From positions 744,001-808,000 of the forward strand of contig BQMF02000023.1 of assembly GCA_027922465.2 (NCBI GenBank): a stretch of 64,000 nt of DNA, in the 5' to 3' direction. The notes beneath the pieces were generated by a model. It was not told the origin of the DNA and ran no database searches. It worked only from the letters and a program-made list of their open reading frames with translations. The DNA is from Turritopsis dohrnii (Eukaryota > Cnidaria > Hydrozoa > Anthoathecata > Oceaniidae). The position numbers were made by a program, and so were the translations under genes. Below are positions 54,970-64,000 of this stretch, piece after piece (the stretch's first letter is position 1; every line of letters starts with the position of its first letter).

Positions 54970-55659
54970 TATTTCCCATAACAGAAATAAGATTGGAAAC
55001 GAGACGAAATCTGTGATTTCGTCATCTTATCAAATCTATGCAAAGGTCGAGCTAGTGAGCCATGTGGATGCAAAAACAAAACCTATGGTCGGAGCAAAAC
55101 GTGACGAGTTGCGTCCAAGAGTCCAGATCAACACAAAAACATGCCCCTGTTACCGCCGACCCGGAAACTTTTGAATCTAATTTACACGGTTTTATGAATA
55201 AACGCGCTTTCCTACGACTCAACAACGTCTGTGCTGCTTAATTTGTTTTTATTTTAGGAGGAAATGTTACGTATTTAAAACTTTAAAAGAACTGCTTGCA
55301 TGTCAGTTACACATGAAATGCAGACCCGGACTTAGCAAAAAGATCCAGAATTTTAAATCATAAGTTGATCACAGTTGATCACAAATGTAACTTGATCAGT
55401 AAAACACATTGATTCTTCAAAAACCACCACAGCGGACATAAAACAGTTTTGTTTCCTACGAGCATGACTGAAAATCTAATCCTGCTGTTTATTTTAGTCA
55501 AATATCATCATGACACAATGTACGCCAATACTGTGTTATCGAATTACGACACAAAATTTCAGCCTCTCTATTCATGAGGCCATAACAAAGACCTAATCCC
55601 TACACCTAATCCCACCAGCACTCTAAATTACTTAGCCAGTGTATATGAAATTGGTGTTA
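54970..55659. other. Intergenic, no gene seen
   Basis: No exon, RNA or repeat recognised. Confidence 0.5.
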
Positions 55660-58509
55660 TTGACTTTAGGACACCCGTGGTGGAGTAAAGTATTTAAAAT
55701 ACCCGTGTTTCTCCTCCTACTACTACTACTACTACTACTCCTCCAAGTTATGAACGTTTTCGTGCAGCGTTTACATGACATCGTTCCGAATTCGCAAATT
55801 TGGTCAAATTAGGACTTCCAGTTGACCAATTTTCATGAAAATTTGCACAGAGCACTATTGAAAGGTGTTGAATTCGAATTTGACAATGATATTTCCAGGT
55901 TTGACTAAAATTGGCCAATTTAGGCCAAATTTGGACCAAATTTCGAAAGTTCTTCAATTTTCATGAAATTTTGCACGGATCACAATTGAAAGATGCTGAT
56001 TTCGAATTTGACAATGATTTTGTCAAGTTTGAATAAAATTGGGCAATTTAGGCCAAATTTGGACCAAATTTCGAAAATTCTTCAATTTTCACAAAAATTT
56101 GCACGGGTCACATTTGAAAGGTGCTGATTTCGAATTTGACAATGATTTTGTCAGGTTTGACTTAATTTGGGCAATTTAGGTCAAATTTGGACCAAATTTC
56201 GAAAGTTCTTCAATTTTTATGAAATTTTGCACGGATCACAATTGAAAGGTGCTGATTTCAAATTTGACAATGATATTGCCAGTTTTGATTAAAACTGGCC
56301 AATTTAGGCCAAATTTGGACCAACTTTCGTTAGTTCTTCAATTTTCATGAAATTTTGCACGGATCACAATTGAAAGATGCTGATTTAGAATTTGACAATG
56401 ATTTTGTCAGGTTTAACTAAAATTGGGCAATTTAGGCCAAATTTGGACCAAATTTCGAAAGTTCTTCAATTTTCATGAAATTTTGCATTGATCACAATTG
56501 AAAGAGGTGCTGATTTAGAATTTGACAATGATTTTGTCAGGTTTAACTAAAATTGGGCAATTTAGCCCAAATTTGGACCAAATTTCGAAAATTCTTCAAT
56601 TTTCACGAAAATTTGCACGGATCACATTTGAAAGGTGCTGATTTCGAATTTGACAATAATTTTGTCAGGTTTGACTTTAGGCCAAATTTGGACCAAATTT
56701 CGAAAGTTCTTCAATTTTCATGAAATTTTGCACGGATTACAATTGAAAGGTGCTGATTTCAAATTTGACAATGATTTTGTCAGGTTTGACTAAAATTGGC
56801 CAATTTAGGCCAAATTTGGACCAAATTTCGAAAGTTCTTCAATTTTCATGAAATTTTGCACGGATCACAATTGAAAGATGCTGATTTCGAATTTGACAAT
56901 GATTTTGTCAAGTTTGAATAAAATTGGGCAATTTAGGCCAAATTTGGACCAAATTTCGAAAATTCTTCAATTTTCACAAAAATTTGCACGGGTCACATTT
57001 GAAAGGTGCTGATTTCGAATTTGACAATGATTTTGTCAGGTTTGACTTAATTTGGGCAATTTAGGTCAAATTTGGACCAAATTTCGAAAGTTCTTCAATT
57101 TTTATGAAATTTTGCACGGATCACAATTGAAAGGTGCTGATTTCAAATTTGACAATGATATTGCCAGTTTTGATTAAAACTGGCCAATTTAGGCCAAATT
57201 TGGACCAACTTTCGTTAGTTCTTCAATTTTCATGAAATTTTGCACGGATCACAATTGAAAGATGCTGATTTAGAATTTGACAATGATTTTGTCAGGTTTA
57301 ACTAAAATTGGGCAATTTAGGCCAAATTTGGACCAAATTTCGAAAGTTCTTCAATTTTCATGAAATTTTGCATTGATCACAATTGAAAGAGGTGCTGATT
57401 TAGAATTTGACAATGATTTTGTCAGGTTTAACTAAAATTGGGCAATTTAGCCCAAATTTGGACCAAATTTCGAAAATTCTTCAATTTTCACGAAAATTTG
57501 CACGGATCACATTTGAAAGGTGCTGATTTCGAATTTGACAATAATTTTGTCAGGTTTGACTTTAGGCCAAATTTGGACCAAATTTCGAAAGTTCTTCAAT
57601 TTTCATGAAATTTTGCACGGATTACAATTGAAAGGTGCTGATTTCAAATTTGACAATGATTTTGTCAGGTTTGACTAAAATTGGCCAATTTAGGCCAAAT
57701 TTGGACCAAATTTCGTAAGTTCTTCAATTTTCATGAAATTTTGCACGGATTACAATTGAAAGGTGCTGTTTTCAAATTTGACAATGATTTTGTCAGGTTT
57801 GACTAAAATTGGCCATTTTAGGCCAAATTTGGACAAATTTCGAAACTTCTTCAATTTTCATGAAATTTTGCACGGATTACCATTGAAAGGTGGTGATTTC
57901 AAATCTGACAATGAATTTGTCAGGTTTGACTTAAATTGGCCATTTTAGGCCAAATTTGGACCAAATTTCGAAAGTTCTTCAATTTTCATGAAATTTTGGA
58001 CTAATACAACTGAAAGGTGCTGATTTCAAGTTTGACAATGATTTCGTCAGGTTTGACTAAAATTGGGCAATTTAGGCCAAATTTGGACCAAATTTCGAAA
58101 ATTCTTCAATTTTCACAAAAATTTGCACGGATCACATTTGAAAGCTGCTGATTTCGAAGTTGTCAATGATATTGGCAGGTTTGACTAAAATTGGCCAATT
58201 TAGGTCAAATTTGGACCAAATTTAGAACGTTCTTCACATTTGAAAGGTGCTGATTACGAATTTGTCAGTCATTTTGTCAGATTTGACCAGAAATGGATAA
58301 TTCGGGCCAAGTTTGGATCAAACTTAGAAAGTTCTACAATATTCATAAAAATTTCTACAACGCACAATTAGAAGTTACTGATTTTGAATTTGCCAGTCAT
58401 TTTATTAGATTTGAACATAATTTGGCAATTCGGCAACGTTGTATTTTTGAGACTAAATATGCATCGTTGTGTTACGTCCTGAAGTCTTCAAGCCAAGCGG
58501 CTTCTTGTT
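55660..58509 (+). mobile_element. Helentron-like minisatellite element, copy 4 (longest)
   Basis: Same ends as the other copies, a longer (TAC)n microsatellite and about twenty core units of some 128 bp. It contains an 885-bp higher-order duplication. The 3' end lies 30 bp before the Gypsy element. Confidence 0.75.
55895..57664 (+). repeat. 885-bp higher-order repeat, two nearly identical copies
   Basis: Diagnostic variants recur exactly 885 bp apart: GCACGGGTCACATTTG at 56101 and 56986, and GCATTGATCACAATTGAAAG at 56485 and 57370. Each copy spans about seven diverged 128-bp units. Confidence 0.85.
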
Positions 58510-58539
58510 TAAACTTATCTACCACTGAAAAAGAATAAT

Positions 58540-58648
58540 TGTCGTGTCGGGGTTTCCTCTGAGACTATTTATTATTTGATTTCGAAAGATATTAGTCAGT
58601 CTGGAAAATACACCAAAAGAGAAGGTCTTGAATTCCTTCCCCACAACA
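58540..58648 (+). repeat. 5' LTR, 109 bp
   Basis: TGTCGTGTCGGGGTTTCC...CCCCACAACA; TG...CA ends. Very short for an LTR. Confidence 0.95.
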
Positions 58649-58650
58649 AT

Positions 58651-58668
58651 TGGAGCTTCTACCGAGAT
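58651..58668 (+). other. Primer binding site
   Basis: TGGAGCTTCTACCGAGAT, two bases after the LTR. Its complement ends in CCA and contains a CTCGG T-stem half, as expected for a tRNA 3' end. The tRNA is not named. Confidence 0.7.
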
Positions 58669-58809
58669 TGAATTTGGATTGTTTTGATATTATTGATTTG
58701 TGAATTGGTGTTGAAAATTTTTGGAGTTAAGTTGATTTTTTTTTATGATTGGAGGAAGTCATAAAAATTTTTTTTGAGATAATTGTTTTGATTCATTTGT
58801 TGATTTCTC

Positions 58810-59337
58810 ATGTCGTTTGAAATTTTGGGTATGGCTGCTGGTTCGAGGATTCCTAACATACCGAAATTTTGTGGTGATAATGAAGTTAGTTTTACGTTGT
58901 GGATTCAGCGATTTGAAGCAATGTTGCGTGCAACGGGCGTTAAGAATGATAAGTATAAAGATTTTCTACTTTGCTGCACTGATTCAGTAGCATTTTGACT
59001 GGTATCCGAAACGATTTTATCGGACAACACAGTTACGTATGATACATTGAAAAATTTGTTGAAAGAGAAATTTGCAGGGACAGAGTATAAACGAACTCTT
59101 GAGACCAAACTTAGAGGATTAGTTTGGAGGAAAAATTTAAATGTGAATACTTTCGTACACGAACTACGAACAGTTATCAGAGATTTATATGGATTGACAG
59201 ACGCAGACACCATAAACGCATTAGCTACCAACCACGTGGTCAACACTTTGGAAGACTCCTACCGAAAGGAAGCGAAAATTTTCCAACTAGCGAATTCCAC
59301 AGGACTGGAAGCTTTGATTGAATTTTTGAACACTTGA
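58810..59337 (+). pseudogene. gag region with internal stop
   Basis: From ATG 58810 the frame reads a capsid-like segment (PKFCGDNEVSFTLWIQRFEA) and meets TGA at 58996, then continues in the same frame (LKEKFAGTEYKRTLETKL) to a second TGA at 59335 before the zinc-knuckle part. Both stops are in the frame shared with pol. UGA-C context can be leaky, but decay is the simpler reading. Confidence 0.75.
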
Positions 59338-59367
59338 TTTTACGGAAGTCAACTCACACCAGACGCA

Positions 59368-61773
59368 ATGCCAGATAGGACGTCAGCCACTAAACTACAA
59401 AGTGAAGATAGAGTTGATAAATTAGAAAGAATGGTAATGACTCTTTGTACTAAAATGGACAATATGGCGGGAAATGATTCTAGGAACTATTCTAACAAAC
59501 CTAAATGTTCTTTTTGTCATAAAAAAGGACATGATGCTTCACGGTGTTTCAAGAAAAAGAAATGCTTCAAATGCCAGAAAACCGGGCATATTTCGAAATT
59601 CTGTCCGGAAAACAAAACTGACACGGGGGCGGTTAGAGACAGTGTTAAACCCGCGCCCAGAACCATCATCAAAGTAAACATTGGCGGAAAGACAGTCGAT
59701 TTCTTATATGACACAGGTTCCCAAGTAACCATCATGACGAGAGAGGATTTTGAGAACCTTCCAAACAAACCACCACTCCACAAAGTTGAACGATCCGGTA
59801 CTGCAGTAAATGGCACGCCGTTTAATTTCGAGGGTATTGCCTATTTAAATTTATCATTTCCGTCAAATAACGGACAATATACGCTGGAATATGAACCAGT
59901 ATTAATTTCATCAAACGTAGAAACAAACATTTATGGCGCGCAAACAGAAGAAAAATTCAGAAAATGTGAAAGAGACATGGAGAACTCTACACTTAGCTAC
60001 ACAACCAAAGAGAACGAGAAAGTTACCGTGCAATGTTATCGTGAGAAAATTTCGTCAGTCACCGCTTACGTCAAGGTCGCTAAAGTCGCTTATGTACCAC
60101 CCAATCATACCATGATGATCAAAGGACGAATAAATTCACCGAAAACCATCACTGGAACAAGCTTACTGTGTGAAAACGAACAGTTACCAGATTGCTTAAA
60201 TATAAATGAGTTGACATTCGAAAAGGATGAAAGAAATATCACTATCCCGATTACAAACCACTCTGAGGTCCAACAGAAATTGAAAAAGGGACAAATTGTT
60301 GCTGAAATTCGGGAGATAGAAATTTGCCCAGAGGAAGATAAAATTGCAGTGAGTAGCGTTATTAGAGATTCTGCAGAGAAGACTTTGGATACCGAATTAA
60401 CTGACTCCAAAGATATTTCGAAATTAGAAACTATTTTGAAAACATATGAGGACGCTATAGAAAAATCACCGTTATCGAGATCAAAACTTCCTTTAAAACA
60501 CTCGATCAACCTGACCGACGACACACCGACTGTTTGCGCACCGAGATCGATACCGCATGCACGAAAAGAGGCAGTCAACGAGCAAATTCGAACGTTATTG
60601 AAAAATGGGTGTATTGAGAGGTCATACAGCCCATATTCTGCTCCTATTGTACCAGTTTTGAAGCCAGATGGTTCGCTGAGATTTTGTATAGACTATAGAA
60701 AGTTAAATTCTAAGACAATAAACAATAAATATCCGATAGCACGAAATGAAGACCTTTTAGACGGACTGAAAGGTTGTAAATATTTTTCCGTAGTTGATTT
60801 AAAAGCTGCTTATCATCATATCGCTATGGAGGAGACAGATAAACAGAAAACCGCTTTTGATTCACCGCAAGGAAAATTTCAATGGATAGTCATGCCTTTT
60901 GGCTTGACGGGAGCCGCTTTTACGTTATCTGCGAACTTATCAGAAGTATTAAAAGATTGTCATGAGTTTGCACGTATGTTTTTCGACGATGGTTTGATCT
61001 TTTCGAAAACGAAAGCAGATCATTTTGAGCATATTCGAACGATAACCGAGTTGTTCGCAAAATTTGGTTTGCATATAAATTTTCGAAAGAGCCAATTTTT
61101 TAAGAAAGAAGTAGTATTTTTGGGACATATCGTGAACGAGAATGGAATTCGTGCTGAGAAAACGAAAATTGATGAAATTGTAAACATCAAAACTCCAAAA
61201 AGCTTAGAGGAACTTCGTTCATTTTTGGGAATGGTTAGCTTCTTTAGAAAATTCATTCCGGATTTTTCTCATTACGCAGCTGATTTATTTGCTTTGTTAA
61301 AGAAAGGAACCCGTTTTCAATGGACAGAAAAACACGCTGGCAGTTTCAATAATATCAAAAGACTATTGTCTGAAAATGTTCTTTTGCTCCACCCAGATTA
61401 CACAAAACCTTTTATTTTGTTCACAGATGCTTCAAATATAGCCGTGGGGTTTACCCTGACCCAAGAGCATGAAGGAACTTTTTACCCTATTTTATACGGA
61501 GGACGTTCTTTATCTATTTGTGAGATGAACTATTGCACTACAGACAAAGAACTTTTGGGACTCTACTATTCAGTCAAAAAGAGCGAATTCTACATAACAG
61601 ACCAAACAGTTATTGTTTATACCGACCACAAACCGCTGACCTATCTATCGTCGTTTCGTGATATTGTAAATAAAAGATACCGCTGGATAGAATACATTGA
61701 GCACATTGGCATTATTATTCGTTATATTGAAGGAAAAGAAAACGTCACGGTGATTATATTAGCAGGAATTTGA
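59368..61773 (+). CDS. Gypsy nucleocapsid, protease, RT and RNase H
   Basis: 801-residue open frame. In order: two zinc knuckles (CSFCHKKGHDASRC and CFKCQKTGHISKFC), aspartic protease (FLYDTGSQVTI), RT (CIDYRKLN, VVDLKAAYHHIAM, MPFGLTGA, then FFDD where YxDD is usual), connection, and RNase H (ILFTDAS, TTDKELLG, YTDHKPL). It ends early at TGA 61771 because the frame slips just before the segment that normally reads DYLSR. The RT aspartates are kept, but the first position of the catalytic box is Phe. Confidence 0.95.
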   Translation: MPDRTSATKLQSEDRVDKLERMVMTLCTKMDNMAGNDSRNYSNKPKCSFCHKKGHDASRCFKKKKCFKCQKTGHISKFCPENKTDTGAVRDSVKPAPRTIIKVNIGGKTVDFLYDTGSQVTIMTREDFENLPNKPPLHKVERSGTAVNGTPFNFEGIAYLNLSFPSNNGQYTLEYEPVLISSNVETNIYGAQTEEKFRKCERDMENSTLSYTTKENEKVTVQCYREKISSVTAYVKVAKVAYVPPNHTMMIKGRINSPKTITGTSLLCENEQLPDCLNINELTFEKDERNITIPITNHSEVQQKLKKGQIVAEIREIEICPEEDKIAVSSVIRDSAEKTLDTELTDSKDISKLETILKTYEDAIEKSPLSRSKLPLKHSINLTDDTPTVCAPRSIPHARKEAVNEQIRTLLKNGCIERSYSPYSAPIVPVLKPDGSLRFCIDYRKLNSKTINNKYPIARNEDLLDGLKGCKYFSVVDLKAAYHHIAMEETDKQKTAFDSPQGKFQWIVMPFGLTGAAFTLSANLSEVLKDCHEFARMFFDDGLIFSKTKADHFEHIRTITELFAKFGLHINFRKSQFFKKEVVFLGHIVNENGIRAEKTKIDEIVNIKTPKSLEELRSFLGMVSFFRKFIPDFSHYAADLFALLKKGTRFQWTEKHAGSFNNIKRLLSENVLLLHPDYTKPFILFTDASNIAVGFTLTQEHEGTFYPILYGGRSLSICEMNYCTTDKELLGLYYSVKKSEFYITDQTVIVYTDHKPLTYLSSFRDIVNKRYRWIEYIEHIGIIIRYIEGKENVTVIILAGI

Positions 61774-63114
61774 AAACAAACATTGAAACCGAAAAACGTT
61801 GGAAACCATCCGTAAATACTGTAAATATTATTGACTTTGAAAAACAATCATTCATAGCCCAGCAACGTAACGACGCTGAAATTCGCTCTGTTTTTGATCA
61901 TCTGGAGGGGGGAAAAGTTGAGGTTCCATTGATTTATAAACGTCATTTGAGTAAATTGAGAATTGTTGACGGTTTGTTGAAGTATTTTAAAGGGGGGGAA
62001 ATCATTTGTTGTTGTTCCATCACAATTGAGAAAAGAAATTTTTGAGAGAGGTCATTGTCAGTTTGCAGCTGGACATTTTGGGGTTGAGAAAACTGAGAGG
62101 AGAATTTTGGACAGTAATCATTGGTGGCCAGGTGTTAGAAAAGCTGTTGAAGAATTTGTCGGGAATTGTAAAGTGTGTATTTGTACGAAACCATCAAATC
62201 GTTGTTTGATGCATTCAGGGCGTAGACCATTCCCGTTGAAGCCATTGGATTTGATATCTATTGATTTCATAGTTGAATTGCCAGCGACAGAGAGTGAAAA
62301 CAGGCACATTTTAACGATAGTGGATCAGTTTACTAAATTTTTGACTGTTTATCCATGCAAGGATAGAACGGCGAAAACTGCGGCTACATATATCTACGAT
62401 TTTTCACTGAGGTTCGGTATTCCTCTGAAGCTACTCAGCGACCAAGACCCCGCATACGAAAGCGAACTCTTTAATGAATTGATGAAATTATTCGGGGTGA
62501 AGAAACTTCGAACAACTGCTTACAACCCTCGATCAAACGGGTTGACTGAACGATTGAATGGTGTTATCAAGAACTATCTCCTCGCCTACACAAACTTTTC
62601 GGGAGGGGAATGGGATGAATGGTGTAGAGAATGCTCATTTGCTTATAATACATCCGTAAACAGATCAACAGGCTTTACACCCTATGAACTAATGTACGGG
62701 AGGAAAGCTAGAACTCCTCTACACATCTTATTTAACGAACAAAACGACAAAGAATACACAACATTCGAAGAATTCAAGGTGAAATTAACTCGTCTACACG
62801 AAATTGCAAGAGACATTATGGACACCACACAGGAATATTCATTAACGTACAAAGACAGAAATGCGTTTAATGATATAATCGAAAAAGACACTGAAGTTTA
62901 CGTATTTCTTTCAAGAAACAAGAAATTAAAAATGACACTCAAATGGGACGGTCCATTTAAAGTAGTAGACGTTCTACACCCAGTATACAAAGTTGAGCTC
63001 AATAACGGTGATTCTAAATACTTTACAAGAGACAAATTACGAAGAGCTGTCAAATTTCAAGCAAAGAAGCCCATCACCCACAAATACGAACTGAGAAGTA
63101 AAGATAAGAATTAA
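61774..63114 (+). pseudogene. Gypsy integrase region, frame-broken at its start
   Basis: The spacer after RNase H reads in another frame (61770-62045) and slips back in a G7 run near 61992. From 62026 the frame is open to 63114: the H2C2 zinc finger (GHFGVEKTERR, WWPGVRK, CKVC), the DDE core (ISIDFIVEL, SDQDPAYES, GLTERLNG) and a GPF module (LKWDGPFKVVDV). No chromodomain. All catalytic acids are present. Confidence 0.9.
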
Positions 63115-63268
63115 TCATGAACTGAGAAATGAATATCAAATAGTCATGAATATTTCGAAAAATTTGGTTTATGTATTTAGATTATATATTAGGACTTGTT
63201 TATCATTTAAGAGTTTTGTTATCATTTTTAGGATTTTATGATTGTCATGTTTTTAGGGGACTGGTCTC

Positions 63269-63280
63269 AGGGGGGAGGGA
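63269..63280 (+). other. Polypurine tract
   Basis: AGGGGGGAGGGA directly before the 3' LTR, the plus-strand primer of reverse transcription. Confidence 0.85.
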
Positions 63281-63389
63281 TGTCGTGTCGGGGTTTCCTC
63301 TGAGACTATTTATTATTTGATTTCGAAAGATATTAGTCAGTCTGGAAAATACACCAAAAGAGAAGGTCTTGAATTCCTTCCCCACAACA
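63281..63389 (+). repeat. 3' LTR, 109 bp
   Basis: Identical to the 5' LTR base for base as far as I can read, followed by the TAAT duplication. Confidence 0.95.
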
Positions 63390-63393
63390 TAAT

Positions 63394-64000
63394 GATTTAT
63401 CCTTGGCCATCAGGAAAATACCGTTCCCAAGGTAACTCACAATTGGTTAAGCGCGTATATCCTCTATTCGATTTCCTCAACTGTAGTGGCAAATCTATGT
63501 CATGAAACAATGCTATAATTTTTTGGAATTCACTTCAAAGTTTACCCTAATATCAGTTAAGTTCGGGGAAGCACTGACCGATTATGAGATTCTGACAATT
63601 TCAAGAAAGTCTTTTCTTTTTTAATACAGAGTTTTTTATGCTGACATATTTCTTTACAGTTTGTCCTTTCAAATACAAGAGCCGGTGTGCTAAGTAAGAG
63701 AATCATTACAATACTGCGTTATATTTTTATAATTATATTTGTTATAAATTTGATACGACCTATGTAAACTTGGTAAAGTTGTCCCTGTATAATTCCGTAA
63801 ACCCGTTAGAAACTTTATATCAACACTTAAAATAAGCGTGCAGATGAAAAATGTTTATTTTGACATAAGAATAGAAGCTCTGAGGTAAGAATTGAGTTGA
63901 AATATTTCAAAATGTTTTCTAAGTAGTTAAAGTGGAATAACAGATGTCATTCGTAAATGTAATGGATCTGTTAATGACATGAATATGACCGTTACCAGTT
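63394..64000. other. Flank of the Gypsy element, no gene seen
   Basis: AT-rich, without recognisable exon or repeat. Confidence 0.5.

Larger units (their letters stand above)
58540..63389 (+). mobile_element. Gypsy-type LTR retrotransposon, full length
   Basis: Two LTRs, tRNA primer site, gag, protease-RT-RNase H-integrase in Gypsy order, polypurine tract and a 4-bp duplication TAAT (58536-58539 and 63390-63393). The LTRs are identical over 109 bp. The coding part has two in-frame TGA stops (58996, 59335) and two one-base frame changes (about 61745 and in the G7 run about 61992). No envelope gene. Confidence 0.95.

Noticed and set aside
30013..58509. CRISPR-like array or coding repeats in the 128-bp units
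   Set aside because: The units are contiguous without unique spacers of fixed size, open frames differ between units, and the context is clearly a eukaryotic mobile element.

Overview
This is eukaryotic, almost certainly metazoan, DNA. It is AT-rich, the genes carry short GT-AG introns, and the recognisable proteins are animal-like: mitochondrial proline dehydrogenase, an SLC22 transporter, and a DZIP3-type HEPN/Death-domain protein. The transposon mix (Penelope-like, P/THAP-like, pogo-like, Helitron and Helentron-like, a short-LTR Gypsy) and the DZIP3-type HEPN gene fit an invertebrate, most likely a cnidarian. That placement is inference from gene and repeat content and is not proven by the sequence.

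Layout: 1-3378 holds the 3' seven exons of proline dehydrogenase (+). From 5.6 to 10.9 kb lies a decayed Penelope-like retroelement interrupted by a SINE, a 2.4 kb long-inverted-repeat element (itself hosting a pogo-type element) and a P-like element (itself hosting an element full of NotI-site palindromes). 12.4-14.0 kb is an SLC22-type transporter (+). 16.0-18.9 kb is a head-to-tail array of three non-autonomous Helitrons. 21.7-27.4 kb is a coiled-coil protein gene (+) whose long intron holds several small elements and a perfect 58-bp-arm hairpin.

30.9-36.2 kb is an apparently intact pogo-like DNA transposon with TA target duplications. It encodes a two-exon DDD transposase (-) and, divergently, a HIRAN-like protein (+). 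A 2.1 kb Helentron-like minisatellite element sits in the transposase intron. Three more copies of that minisatellite element occur at 30.0, 36.6 and 55.7 kb. 37.7-38.8 kb is a P-like remnant with a broken THAP domain.

41.2-47.9 kb (-) is the most interesting host gene: a multi-exon protein combining a HEPN RNase-like domain, coiled coil, Death-like domain, SF1/UvrD-like P-loop NTPase and an FN3 domain. All readable exon phases agree except at one point just before the Walker A motif, where there is either an A8/T8-tract frameshift or an unusual intron. The architecture resembles an immune sensor/effector: Death for signalling, NTPase for switching, HEPN for RNA cleavage. This role is inference.

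48-55 kb is mainly repeats, with one possible terminal exon of an unknown gene (51.7 kb) and a pogo/Tigger-type remnant (54.2-55.0 kb). 58.5-63.4 kb is a complete Gypsy-type LTR element with identical 109-bp LTRs and a 4-bp target duplication, but with two in-frame stops and two frameshifts.
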